Source: Thermococcus thioreducens
GTDB taxonomy: Archaea > Methanobacteriota_B > Thermococci > Thermococcales > Thermococcaceae
Assembly (NCBI RefSeq): GCF_002214545.1
Contig: NZ_CP015105.1
Span: 434,001 to 498,000 of the forward strand
Reading direction: 5' to 3'
DNA: 64,000 nt
Positions 8,171 through 16,345 of the stretch are shown piece after piece. Made by a program: the position numbers and the translations under genes. Position 1 is the stretch's first letter; the number at the start of each line of letters is the position of its first letter. The notes beneath the pieces were generated by a model. That model worked only from the letters and a program-made list of their open reading frames with translations, did not search any database and was not told the origin of the DNA.

Positions 8171-9196
8171 TCAACGATACTCCTCAACAATAAAAGCGAG
8201 GAACCCCTCGGCCCCTTCAGGGTCTTTCCCGCGGAGGTATGTAATCAGCTTGGCGTAGAGGCCAGCGAGCTCAAGGTTTTGTGTTTCCTTAATTGCCTTC
8301 CAGAGCTCGTCCTCGACCTTCTTTAACTCCTCCTCTCCAGCGTTGAGGAGTTTAAGGCTTTGGACGATGCCGAGGAGTCTCGTGGCTTCGCTTTTGAGGT
8401 TTTTGGCTTGATCCGTCCATTTGTACCTGCCCCTTTGCTCTCCTGCTGACGTATCACTCACTGCCAGCCCGAACTTAGGTTCTACCTTCTTCCCACCCAT
8501 CTCCGCCGGTGGTTTTTGGGGTCTCTTCCGAGCATGAAACTCTTTGGTGAACAGCGTATCCAAGAATTTGTTTAACTTCTCAAACTTCTCAAATTCTTCT
8601 GCAGGTATGTGCACCTTCCCGTCTTTGCCGAGGTAGCTAGATACCTCTTCAGCGGCATCTATTGCCAATTTGAGGTAGTCCCTCAGTCGCTCTTTTGGCC
8701 ATATTCGCAAGTGGTATGCCTCGGCAAGGGCATCGAGGAACTTATCTTGGAACTGGGGGTCTTTTTTTAGCTTTTCAAATTCGGGCAGCAGATAGCCCTC
8801 AGAGAGCACCGCTTCCTTTGGCGGCGGGATCTTTAATGTCCCATACTCTTCTTCTACTTCTTTCCTATGATTGTAAAATATCAGCCCTTCTGCTATTTTT
8901 TCCAGCATCGCGTCTGTTCTTTTCCCGAGTTCTTTAGTATCTGTAAGTTTGTGGAACATTGCCGGCAGGATCGTCATCAGACCGACGAGCGTATTCCACT
9001 TCTGGGCATCTTCGAGGCTCTTGTGGATGTACTTTTTCCCGTAGTAATCGAAGTACCAGTGTGTGTTAGGGCCTCGCTTATCGCGTACTCTCTTGTTTTT
9101 ATGTCTGTGCTCGGGCTTCCAGGGATCTCCCCGTATTTTCTTCTGATATGCTCTCTTAGTTTGAGACGGTGTCCTGCTAGTGTGTGAAGTCAACAC
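8171..9196 (-). CDS. Uncharacterised helical protein, possibly 5'-frameshifted
   Basis: An open frame of 341 codons for a charged, largely helical protein that I do not recognise. Conserved-looking blocks are WNTLVGLMTILPAMFHKL and EATRLLGIVQSLKLL. By eye it is similar to the frameshifted gene at 31.3-32.4 kb: LVGLMTIL...LTDTKELGKRTDAMLEKIAEG against LHGLLTLA...YETLGEAVRRALDNWILRG, and the C-terminal LLGIVQSLKLLNAGEEELKKV against VLSILHGLEFAGFSEEAKQKA. The only available start is a TTG with no ribosome-binding site, overlapping the 48-residue ORF upstream, so the true gene probably includes that ORF. Confidence 0.6.
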   Translation of the reverse strand: MLTSHTSRTPSQTKRAYQKKIRGDPWKPEHRHKNKRVRDKRGPNTHWYFDYYGKKYIHKSLEDAQKWNTLVGLMTILPAMFHKLTDTKELGKRTDAMLEKIAEGLIFYNHRKEVEEEYGTLKIPPPKEAVLSEGYLLPEFEKLKKDPQFQDKFLDALAEAYHLRIWPKERLRDYLKLAIDAAEEVSSYLGKDGKVHIPAEEFEKFEKLNKFLDTLFTKEFHARKRPQKPPAEMGGKKVEPKFGLAVSDTSAGEQRGRYKWTDQAKNLKSEATRLLGIVQSLKLLNAGEEELKKVEDELWKAIKETQNLELAGLYAKLITYLRGKDPEGAEGFLAFIVEEYR

Positions 9197-9323
9197 TGTC
9201 GATTATTGCGAAGTCCGCGGAAATCTTCTTCATCCACCCGACTTTCTTCTCGTATTTCTTATCCGCCTTCTTGACGATGTAGTAAATCATGAGGAGTGGA
9301 AGAACCCTTCTGAGTCTTCCCAT
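9177..9323 (-). CDS. 48-residue ORF, probable N-terminal part of the next gene
   Basis: Starting at ATG after GAGGGTCTCAC, this encodes a short hydrophobic stretch (RVLPLLMIYYIV) followed by a lysine-rich segment. It ends in DSVDFTH and a stop inside a CACAC run. The downstream ORF picks up in another frame at exactly this point. One extra AC unit would fuse the two into a protein of roughly 384 residues. It may also be a genuine small membrane peptide; I favour a split gene because the downstream frame lacks a start signal. Confidence 0.45.
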   Translation of the reverse strand: MGRLRRVLPLLMIYYIVKKADKKYEKKVGWMKKISADFAIIDSVDFTH

Positions 9324-9372
9324 GTGAGACCCTCTTATGCGTTTCTTTCGAAGGTGTATAAATCGCTTTCCC

Positions 9373-10218
9373 TCACCCCTCAAGCTCAAGCCCGTAAACC
9401 TTCCTCGGGTTCTCCACGTGTATCTTATAGACGTCCTCCTCGGTGAAGAGGCCGTTCTGGAGGAATGCTTTAGTCCTCTTCGGCACGGTCTTCGGCCCTA
9501 AAACGGCTCCTGGACGGCTCTTGTCGTCTATGTAGTCCGTCTCCATCATGAACCTGTTTCCCTGCTCTATGGCCGCCTTGATGTTTTTCTTGCTCGCGAT
9601 GATGCTCGGGAAGACGCCGACCTCCTCAGCGACCTTCACAAGGGGCGGTGAGAAGTGCTTAACCACTCTGTACGGCTTTATCCCGACCTCCCTCACGTAC
9701 TCCCCAAGCTCGCGGAACTTGGCCTCGTCGAAGCTCTCCGTGTGAAGCTGGACCGCGCAGTCGGCCTCTTTGGCGAGGGCCATGCCGTACTTCATCAGCT
9801 CGATGCTCGCCTCCCAAATTTCTTCGCTCACCTCGTAGTGCGGCCTGCCTATTTCGCCTATCGCTATAGCCTTACCCTCCATGCAGAGCCTCTGGGCGTA
9901 TTCGAGGGCCTTCATGACTTCGTTTTTGGCATAGCTTAACCCCTTCTGCTCGGCCAGGTAGACGAACTCCGCAGGGTGAACGCCGACGACGGCATAAGCT
10001 TTGACCTGCGTTTCTTTGTTGATTCTCTCGACCAGCTCGATGTGGAAGTCCATCGCCTTCGTGAAGTCCTCCGCCTTCAGCCCGGGGAAGCCGTAGTCGT
10101 GGGCCGTCTTATAGACAACGACGAGATGCGTTCCTCCGGCGCGGTGGAACTGCCTGACAGCCTCAAGGAAGAGGCCCTTGTATGGGTCAACGTGGAAATG
10201 ATTATCGAGGATTATCAT
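9373..10218 (-). CDS. TatD family metal-dependent hydrolase
   Basis: A 281-residue TIM-barrel hydrolase of the TatD group, which includes metal-dependent 3'-5' exonucleases and phosphoesterases. Ligands are visible in order: DNHFHVD (HxH) at the N terminus, GEIGRPHY near residue 130, QLHTES near 172, VKHFSPP near 202 and METDYIDD near 234. The start follows GAGGTGGTGGC. It sits nine bases downstream of the Pbp11-like gene, so it is probably the last gene of the DUF257-Pbp11 transcript. The substrate is unknown. Confidence 0.88.
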   Translation of the reverse strand: MIILDNHFHVDPYKGLFLEAVRQFHRAGGTHLVVVYKTAHDYGFPGLKAEDFTKAMDFHIELVERINKETQVKAYAVVGVHPAEFVYLAEQKGLSYAKNEVMKALEYAQRLCMEGKAIAIGEIGRPHYEVSEEIWEASIELMKYGMALAKEADCAVQLHTESFDEAKFRELGEYVREVGIKPYRVVKHFSPPLVKVAEEVGVFPSIIASKKNIKAAIEQGNRFMMETDYIDDKSRPGAVLGPKTVPKRTKAFLQNGLFTEEDVYKIHVENPRKVYGLELEG

Positions 10219-10227
10219 GCCACCACC

Positions 10228-10551
10228 TCACGACCGGTAGATTTCCAGCTCCTCGCCTTCCTCACATGGGACTTCGTGCTCGAGCATGAGAGCAACTCTA
10301 TCGCCCGCAACGGCAAAGTCAACCCTCTGATGGTTCCTCTCTATCTTCATGATCGGGCTGACGGACTTTCCCTTTACCTTGTAGCCGGGGTAGATAAGAC
10401 CTTTTGTGACTTCCCCCACAAGAACCTGTCGATTGAGAACTTTTAGGATCTTTTCAACACGAAATTTCCCGACGGGTTCCCTGGAGACCACATCGACTTC
10501 ATGGTAATCTCTTCTCCCGAGAAGGCGTTTTAGAATGCTCACGTCCACCAC
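10228..10551 (-). CDS. Pbp11-like small protein resembling EF-Tu domain II
   Basis: About 107 residues forming a single beta-barrel like domain II of EF-Tu/EF-1A. Its hallmarks are VLVGEVTKGLIYPGYKVKG (the core and return strands) and VAGDRVALMLEHEV. It matches my recollection of Pbp11 of Pyrococcus, described as a tRNA-binding protein. It begins at GTG inside the 3' end of the upstream DUF257 gene (13-base overlap), so the two are co-translated. A role in tRNA or RNA binding follows from the family; the link with DUF257 proteins is contextual only. Confidence 0.7.
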   Translation of the reverse strand: MVDVSILKRLLGRRDYHEVDVVSREPVGKFRVEKILKVLNRQVLVGEVTKGLIYPGYKVKGKSVSPIMKIERNHQRVDFAVAGDRVALMLEHEVPCEEGEELEIYRS

Positions 10552-11237
10552 CGAAGTATCTCCCTTGGGGACACGATGATGTATCTCTTGTTGTTCAGGA
10601 GGGTGAATACTGACTTTACGAGCTTTATCCTTATTAGTTCTTCATCGTCTTCCAGCTCTATTACCGAAGTGGCCATATCTTCAAGCATTGGGAGGGGGTT
10701 GAAGTTGACACTTTCCAGGACAGAGGGTTCCACCAGGTATACGTTTATACTCCTTGGATCCCCGAGTTTTTGTCTTATGAGGCTTAAAAGAATGTACGTG
10801 CTGTGGACATCGTTTTGGAGTGTCAGAAATCTTTCCAAACCAAGAACCAGATGTATGTACCTGCCTTTAGACATTATTTCCTGCAGTTTCTTTTCGATTT
10901 TTCTCTGATATACGTTGGGGTCATTTTCGAACTTTATCTTGCCCAGGATATTTCCGTATTCTTGAATTCCACCCACCTTGATGACATTCACGTCGCTTTT
11001 GTCGATATAGACGCCCATTATTTCGAGGTGTTTCATATAAATTGGAAGGGTATCGAAGACATCCTCGATAATCAAGGGGATACCTTTTATTTTTGAGTAA
11101 TAAACAAAGGCGTGCAGTATAAACTCCCCTCCGAGAAATGCTCTGTTCTTGATTACTGTTAGTCCTCCTGGCCAGAGCTGATCTATCAGGGCGTTCAAAT
11201 CCTCTTTGGAACTTACTACGGATTTTATAGTCTCCAT
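10539..11237 (-). CDS. DUF257 family protein (paralogue 4 of 4)
   Basis: A 232-residue member of DUF257 (PF03192), a Thermococcales family of unknown function with a RecA/KaiC-like alternating strand-helix pattern but no canonical Walker A loop. Family features seen here are the acidic DVFDTLPIYMKHLEIMG block, the FHINW-like 'VIKVGGIQEYGNILGKI' strand pair and the late LPMLEDMATSVIELE segment. The ATG after GGTGAGTGTA is preferred over the GTG three codons earlier. It is six bases downstream of paralogue 3 and overlaps the Pbp11 gene. Confidence 0.85.
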   Translation of the reverse strand: METIKSVVSSKEDLNALIDQLWPGGLTVIKNRAFLGGEFILHAFVYYSKIKGIPLIIEDVFDTLPIYMKHLEIMGVYIDKSDVNVIKVGGIQEYGNILGKIKFENDPNVYQRKIEKKLQEIMSKGRYIHLVLGLERFLTLQNDVHSTYILLSLIRQKLGDPRSINVYLVEPSVLESVNFNPLPMLEDMATSVIELEDDEELIRIKLVKSVFTLLNNKRYIIVSPREILRWWT

Positions 11238-11242
11238 TACAC

Positions 11243-11902
11243 TCACCCCCCGACATTGATTCTGAGCTCTCTGCCGATCAGCTCAGGATTAATGCTTTTC
11301 AGAACCCTAACGCTTGCTCCTGTTGGATATGGCAGCATCTCCATTACCGTTGTCGCTATTCTCTCAAGTTCTGGTACTACGTTAAACGGGAGGCTTTGGA
11401 TGACGTTTTCATTAATAACGTAGAATGCCTTTCTTTCCTTTCTGCCCACGAACCGCTGGATCGCCAGGAAGATGCGATAGACATCCGTGGGGTTTCGTAT
11501 CACAAGGAAGATGTTCTCAACTCCAAGGACAAGGTTTATGATAGGGGGCCGCAGCTCGTTAAGGGTCTTTTTGCTTGCTTCTTCGTAGTTTTCAAGGTAG
11601 ACCCTCGGATCGGGATGAAAGGGTACTTTGGCCATCACGTTTCCAAGTTCATATTTCCCCCCGGTTTTCAGGACATACACGCTATCGAGGTCAAGGGGGA
11701 GATTCAGGGTTTTGGCATGAATCGCTAGGGTGTGGAGGGAATCGAAGTTGTCATCCACAAGTAGGGGAATCCCCTTTTCTTGAGAATAATCAATGAAGAA
11801 TCTTAGGACGAACTCTGGAATGTATGATGTGCGGTATTTTAACAGGACAGTCTCTCCGGGCAGAATTGAGTCTATAATTTCGGTGGCTTTCTCCCACTTC
11901 AT
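11243..11902 (-). CDS. DUF257 family protein (paralogue 3 of 4)
   Basis: A 219-residue DUF257 paralogue. The start is placed at the ATG after AAAGGTGGGACTT; a longer frame adds 16 unlikely residues. Shared positions with its neighbours include PGETVLLKYRTSYIPEFVL, VLKTGGKYELGNVMAKV, NLVLGVENIF and PELERIATTVMEM. A TATA-like CTTTATATTAATTC on the minus strand lies about 35 bases upstream, so this gene starts its own transcript with paralogue 4, pbp11 and tatD. Function unknown. Confidence 0.85.
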   Translation of the reverse strand: MKWEKATEIIDSILPGETVLLKYRTSYIPEFVLRFFIDYSQEKGIPLLVDDNFDSLHTLAIHAKTLNLPLDLDSVYVLKTGGKYELGNVMAKVPFHPDPRVYLENYEEASKKTLNELRPPIINLVLGVENIFLVIRNPTDVYRIFLAIQRFVGRKERKAFYVINENVIQSLPFNVVPELERIATTVMEMLPYPTGASVRVLKSINPELIGRELRINVGG

Positions 11903-12038
11903 AAGTCCCACCTTTTTAGGTTCTGAATGAATTAATATAAAGATTTGCAATGATGTTTAGTTAAAGGGGTGCTGAGTAACTCTCAGGAATTTAGAGTTGT
12001 GGTGTTGATGGCAACTTTTTTCGCGATGGTGTTTTAGG

Positions 12039-12713
12039 CTACCATCTAGCGATTTCCTCGGGGGTTCCTGGGAATTCTTTTCCTATTATATCTGGAAACA
12101 GGGCCTTCTTGGGGATGACAACGTGGGTTCCGTTTTTTATCTTTATCTCAACGACGGTGCTGGCGATTTCCTCAAGTTCCGGGAGCGGGTTGAACCTCAG
12201 CGTTGACAGCACGGGGCTGTTGACTATGTAGAAGGATTTCCTGTTGGGGTTCCCCAAGAATTCTTTGAGGTATGCTATGAACATGTAGAACTCCCTGCGT
12301 GTCTCAAGGAACGCAAACAGTCTCTCCATGCCCAGGACTATATGGATGTGTTTTCCGGATGAGAGTGTGGCGTTGGCAACTTTCCTGTGTCTTGTTATAT
12401 AAAATACCGGTTCGACATCGAGGTGTATCCTGTCGACTACCACTCCGAAAGTCTCCATGCCCCCGGTTTTAATCACCCTTACGTCGGAGAAATCCTCCTC
12501 AATGTCGAGTAACCTCAGGTGCTTCCTCACGAGTGCAAGGGAGTCCAACACGTCGTCAATGTAAACAGGCAGACCTCTCTCCCTGGCATACTTCACGAGG
12601 ACATAGGTGGCCAGCGCTGTTCCGTAGGGTGAGTCGTCCTCCATCAGTATTACGTCCCCGAAGGGGGCGGCCTCTATGAACTTAAACGTGGTCTCCTTTG
12701 CCACCGGCTGCAT
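12039..12713 (-). CDS. DUF257 family protein (paralogue 2 of 4)
   Basis: A 224-residue DUF257 paralogue with the family blocks GDVILMEDDSPYGTALATYVL, VIKTGGMETFGVVVDRI, HIVLGMERLFAF and PELEEIASTVVEI. The start ATG follows GGTGATAGTAA within the last 32 bases of paralogue 1, giving a long out-of-frame overlap and tight coupling. An untranslated gap of about 135 bases separates it from paralogue 3. Function unknown. Confidence 0.85.
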   Translation of the reverse strand: MQPVAKETTFKFIEAAPFGDVILMEDDSPYGTALATYVLVKYARERGLPVYIDDVLDSLALVRKHLRLLDIEEDFSDVRVIKTGGMETFGVVVDRIHLDVEPVFYITRHRKVANATLSSGKHIHIVLGMERLFAFLETRREFYMFIAYLKEFLGNPNRKSFYIVNSPVLSTLRFNPLPELEEIASTVVEIKIKNGTHVVIPKKALFPDIIGKEFPGTPEEIARW

Positions 12714-13374
12714 TTACTATCACCCCTATTGGAATCTCAAGCTCCCTCCCGATCAGCTCGAAAATGGGGCTTTTTTTGAAGATGATTCTGCCTGAAGCAG
12801 GGGTGGGAAATATTTCGACCACCGTGCTGGCTATGCGCTCCATCTCCGGCAGGGGGTTGAACTCCAGCCCCTCGGCGGTCTTTTTGTTCACGAGGTAGAA
12901 GGCCCGCCTTGGGTTTCCAAGGAACTTCTGTATCCGCGTCATGACGAGGTAGAACTCCCTGATTGTATGGACAAAGGCGAATATTTTTTCGAAGCCCAGG
13001 ACTATGTTTATGGATTCGCCCACGGATGAGACTATCTTTTTTCCCACATCTTCATACTTTTTGACGTAGATGTCTGGAGAGTCGCTGAAGTTTATCCTGG
13101 ATACTATATTGCCGACGTCAACATGCCCGTCGGATTTTATTACCAGAACATCGCTGAAGTCCTCATGAATCCCCCACAGGGCGAGGTGCTTCTGTATGAC
13201 GTGGAGCGCGTCAAAGTTGTCGTCTATCACAACGGGCACTCCCTTTTTCCGTGCGTACATCAGGAGAGTCAGCGTCGCGAACTCCGGAACGTATGATGGG
13301 TAGTACTCGACCAGGACGGTTTCCCCGGGCTTTACGGCGTCTATTGCCTTCAAAAGTTCATCGATGCTGTCCAT
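12682..13374 (-). CDS. DUF257 family protein (paralogue 1 of 4)
   Basis: A 230-residue DUF257 paralogue, the most upstream of the series. Blocks are PGETVLVEYYPSYVPEFATL, VIKSDGHVDVGNIVSRI, NIVLGFEKIFAFV and PEMERIASTVVEIFP. I start it at the ATG after GGGGGATGTGCA rather than 27 codons upstream. A TATA-like GGAATATATATC on the minus strand lies about 40 bases before the start, separating it from the hydrogenase operon that ends 115 bases upstream. Function unknown. Confidence 0.85.
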   Translation of the reverse strand: MDSIDELLKAIDAVKPGETVLVEYYPSYVPEFATLTLLMYARKKGVPVVIDDNFDALHVIQKHLALWGIHEDFSDVLVIKSDGHVDVGNIVSRINFSDSPDIYVKKYEDVGKKIVSSVGESINIVLGFEKIFAFVHTIREFYLVMTRIQKFLGNPRRAFYLVNKKTAEGLEFNPLPEMERIASTVVEIFPTPASGRIIFKKSPIFELIGRELEIPIGVIVNAAGGKGDHV

Positions 13375-13488
13375 TGCACATCCCCCGTATAACATGGTTA
13401 TTCCGGGTGATATATATTCCTTTTGTTTACATCTTTGGAAAATTTTCGAAGGCACCGGGGAAATACAGAGAAAAGTAAAAAGTGAAAC

Positions 13489-14736
13489 TTACAATTTGAC
13501 AAGATGCACCGAACACGAGATGCAAGGGTCGAATGCCCTCACCGTCTCCTCAAGGCGCCCTATCATCCTGCCCTCGTCGACTTCTCCGTAAAGTTCCCTG
13601 GCCTCTTTCAGGAGGCTGGCCTCTATCATCGCGTGGTTCAGCGCGGTTGGGGTTATGATGTTGGAGTAAGCGATATTGCCGCTATTGTCTATCCTGTAGT
13701 GGTGGATGAGCAGCCCCCGCGGGGCCTCGACGTAGCCGATTCCCTCCCCTTCCCTTGGCTCAACGGGGACGTTTTCCCCTTCGATGCCCCTATCGAGCAG
13801 GGTCTTTGCTATTTCGTTCGCCCTTTCTAGGGAATACACAAGCTCTATCGCCTGGGCCAGGTTGTTGTAGCTGACGTAGCCGGTTTCCAGTTTCTCCCTG
13901 TGCTCCTCAAAGAGCCTCCTGGCGGTGGGTGTGAGCATCTCCGACTTCAGGAGAAGCCTCGGTAGCGCTCCGACAAAGAACGCCTCGCCCTTGTAGCGGC
14001 TCTGCTTGGCGAAGCTGTAAACGAGGGAGCGCTCCTCTATCCTCTCGGTGTAGTGGAACTCCCCGGGCTCGTCGGATATCAGCTTTTCACCCCAGAGGTA
14101 GCCGTCGGTGGCGACGAAGTGTTTCGCTTTTGCCCCGTAGGGGTCTAACTGTGCGAAGAGCCTCACGGCACGTCTTGCCAGTCTTAGAAGGGCTTCGCTT
14201 TCCCTCTCTATTTCCTCCAGTTCTTCAACGGTCGGATACCTCCCAAATCCTCCCGGCTTGACGTTTATGCCGTGTATCTCCCTGCCGCCCACCACTACCC
14301 TGAGCCTGTTGCCAAAGGCTTTGAGCGCCAGTCCCTCCTTCACGAGTTCGCCGTGCTTCGTGGCCATCCTTATTGCGTCGGGGTAGCCGAAGACGTCAGG
14401 TGCAACGAGGAGGTATAGGTGGAGTGAGTGGCTCTCAAGGAACTCCCCTATCAGACCGAGCTCCCTGAGGAGCGTTATCTCCTCCGGGACTTCAACCCCA
14501 AAGGCCCTCTCGATTCCAATGACTGAGGCAACGCTGTGCGATAAATAGCAGATGGCGCATATCCTCGCTTCAAGGTCCGGAACGTCGTAGTAGTGTCTCC
14601 CCAGGGTGAGCAGTTCGAAGAATCTCGGCCCTTCGATGATCTGAAGCCTGACGTCCTTTACCTCGCCGTCCTCGATGACTATCTCGGCTTTGCCGTTGCC
14701 CTCAACACGCGTGAATTCCCGCATCTCAATTATCAT
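13489..14736 (-). CDS. hyhL: Sulfhydrogenase, [NiFe] catalytic large (alpha) subunit
   Basis: The 415-residue catalytic subunit of a cytosolic group 3b [NiFe] hydrogenase, which interconverts H2 and NADP(H) and can also reduce sulfur. The N-terminal nickel motif ARICAICYLSHS and the C-terminal DPCISCSVH are intact. Four residues follow the histidine (LVKL), matching the very short C-terminal peptide removed by a maturation protease in Pyrococcus sulfhydrogenase. The ATG (CCATGA) overlaps the hyhS stop. It is the last gene of hyhBGSL. Confidence 0.95.
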   Translation of the reverse strand: MIIEMREFTRVEGNGKAEIVIEDGEVKDVRLQIIEGPRFFELLTLGRHYYDVPDLEARICAICYLSHSVASVIGIERAFGVEVPEEITLLRELGLIGEFLESHSLHLYLLVAPDVFGYPDAIRMATKHGELVKEGLALKAFGNRLRVVVGGREIHGINVKPGGFGRYPTVEELEEIERESEALLRLARRAVRLFAQLDPYGAKAKHFVATDGYLWGEKLISDEPGEFHYTERIEERSLVYSFAKQSRYKGEAFFVGALPRLLLKSEMLTPTARRLFEEHREKLETGYVSYNNLAQAIELVYSLERANEIAKTLLDRGIEGENVPVEPREGEGIGYVEAPRGLLIHHYRIDNSGNIAYSNIITPTALNHAMIEASLLKEARELYGEVDEGRMIGRLEETVRAFDPCISCSVHLVKL

Positions 14737-15473
14737 GGCTCCCACCCCGCAAAGGTCTTGAACTTCCTTATGATGTACTCGTCATCGTAGCCGAGGCTCT
14801 TGAGTATCTCGTACTCGCTGGCCGGGTTCACCTCTCCGGGTAGCGGGCCTCTGCACCCTATGCACCCAAGGCCGGAGCGCACGCAGACGGCTTTGCAGCC
14901 GCCGTAGGTTATCGGGCCGAGGCAGGGAAGGCCTCTCTTCACCAGCACACACTCGTACTCGTTGAGCTTGCACTCAAGGCAGACCGGGTAGTCCTTTCTA
15001 ACGGGCTCGATGCCCTTGGCGATGTCCATGAGCACCTGGTAGACTTCCTCCTTGTCGTACGGGCATCCGGGGAGGGCGAAATCAACGGCGACGTATTCGA
15101 CGACCGGTTTGGAGTCGAGGGCGCGCATCGGGTCCCCACCGTCTCCGTAAACTGCCTTCAGCTTCTCTCTGATGGGTAGCTCAACGCTCCCCTGAACGGA
15201 GCCGTGGGTCGCACATGTCCCCAGGGCTATGAGGTACTCCGAGTGGTTCCTCGCCTCCTTGAGCAGGTTCAGGTCGCGCTGGGTCGAGACGGTTCCCGTT
15301 ACGAGTGCCACGTCGTAGTGGTTCCCCTCGCTCAGGCTGGTCGCCATGTGGAACTCGGTTATCTCGTAGAACTCGAGGAGGTCGAAGAGCTTCTCGTAGA
15401 GGAAGAGAATGTTTAGTGCACAGCCGCCGCAGTCTGTAAGCTCGAAAACCCCCAGCTTGAGCTTGTCCATCAT
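14733..15473 (-). CDS. hyhS: Sulfhydrogenase, small (delta) Fe-S subunit
   Basis: The 246-residue electron-transfer subunit next to the [NiFe] site. The proximal cluster begins at FELTDCGGCALN; ALGTCATHG and LPGCPYDKEE supply further ligands. A cysteine-rich C-terminal segment (CLECKLNEYECVLV, GLPCLGPITYGGCKAVC, GCIGCRGP) carries the medial and distal [4Fe-4S] clusters. It starts at ATGATG overlapping the hyhG stop and ends overlapping the hyhL start. It is soluble, with no Tat signal, as expected for a cytosolic enzyme. Confidence 0.94.
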   Translation of the reverse strand: MMDKLKLGVFELTDCGGCALNILFLYEKLFDLLEFYEITEFHMATSLSEGNHYDVALVTGTVSTQRDLNLLKEARNHSEYLIALGTCATHGSVQGSVELPIREKLKAVYGDGGDPMRALDSKPVVEYVAVDFALPGCPYDKEEVYQVLMDIAKGIEPVRKDYPVCLECKLNEYECVLVKRGLPCLGPITYGGCKAVCVRSGLGCIGCRGPLPGEVNPASEYEILKSLGYDDEYIIRKFKTFAGWEP

Positions 15474-16345
15474 ATCAACCCCCTCGTGGAGAGAGCATCC
15501 CAGTAGGTGAAGACCGGTCCGTCCTTGCAGACGTACTTGATGGACGTGCTCGTTCCGACGATGCAGTGGCCGCACTTGCCTATCCCACAGCGCATGCGCC
15601 TTTCGAGCGTCATGTAAATCCTGCCCGGTGAGAGTTTTCTGTCGAGGAGCTCCCTTATCACGAACTTGTACATGACCGGCGGGCCGCAGATGAGGGCATA
15701 GGTCTTCTCCACGTCGAACTCCTCTCCCCTGAATAGGTCTGTGACGACACCCCTGCACACCCTGTCGGAGAAGCCCCTCTCCAGATAGATGCACGATGGG
15801 CTTTCAACCTCGTAGGCAAGCTTGACGCTACAGTTCATGGCCTCGCCGTGCTTCAGGAGGTGTATTATCTCGTCGCGGAAGAGGATGTCCTCATAGGCCT
15901 TCGTGCCGTAGAGGAGCCAGATGTGTTCGTATTTGCCGGTGTCTATGGCGTACCAGAGCACGGATCTTAACGGCGCCATCCCGAGGCCGCCGGCGACGAG
16001 GATAAGGTTCGAGCCCTCCATCTCCTCCATGGGGAAGCCGTTTCCGTAGGGCCCGCGGATCCCTATTATGTCGCCCTCCTTCATCTTGTGTATGAACTTT
16101 GTCATTCTGCCGGCTTTTCTAATGCAGAGCTGGAGGTAGCCCTTTCTCGTTGGGGACGAGCATATGCTTATCGGGAACTCTCCGAAACCGCGTATGTCAA
16201 CGATGACGAACTGCCCGGGCCTGAACTCGAACTTCTCTCCAACTTCGGGGTCGAGGAAGCGTAGTGTGAAGAGCTTCTCCCTCGATGTCAGATCCTTCAC
16301 TTCGAGAATCCTTGCGTCGTACGTCTGGTACGGGTTCTCGCTCAT
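15470..16345 (-). CDS. hyhG: Sulfhydrogenase, flavin/NAD(P)-binding (gamma) subunit
   Basis: A 291-residue ferredoxin-NADP reductase-like subunit. The FAD-binding barrel holds RPGQFVIVDI and FPISICSS. The NAD(P) domain holds LVAGGLGMAPLRSVL and ICGPPVMYK. A C-terminal [2Fe-2S] site is formed by MRCGIGKCGHCIVG plus a later cysteine (YVCKDG). It transfers electrons between NAD(P)H and the Fe-S chain of HyhS. Four-base ATGA-type overlaps join it to hyhB and hyhS. Confidence 0.94.
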   Translation of the reverse strand: MSENPYQTYDARILEVKDLTSREKLFTLRFLDPEVGEKFEFRPGQFVIVDIRGFGEFPISICSSPTRKGYLQLCIRKAGRMTKFIHKMKEGDIIGIRGPYGNGFPMEEMEGSNLILVAGGLGMAPLRSVLWYAIDTGKYEHIWLLYGTKAYEDILFRDEIIHLLKHGEAMNCSVKLAYEVESPSCIYLERGFSDRVCRGVVTDLFRGEEFDVEKTYALICGPPVMYKFVIRELLDRKLSPGRIYMTLERRMRCGIGKCGHCIVGTSTSIKYVCKDGPVFTYWDALSTRGLI

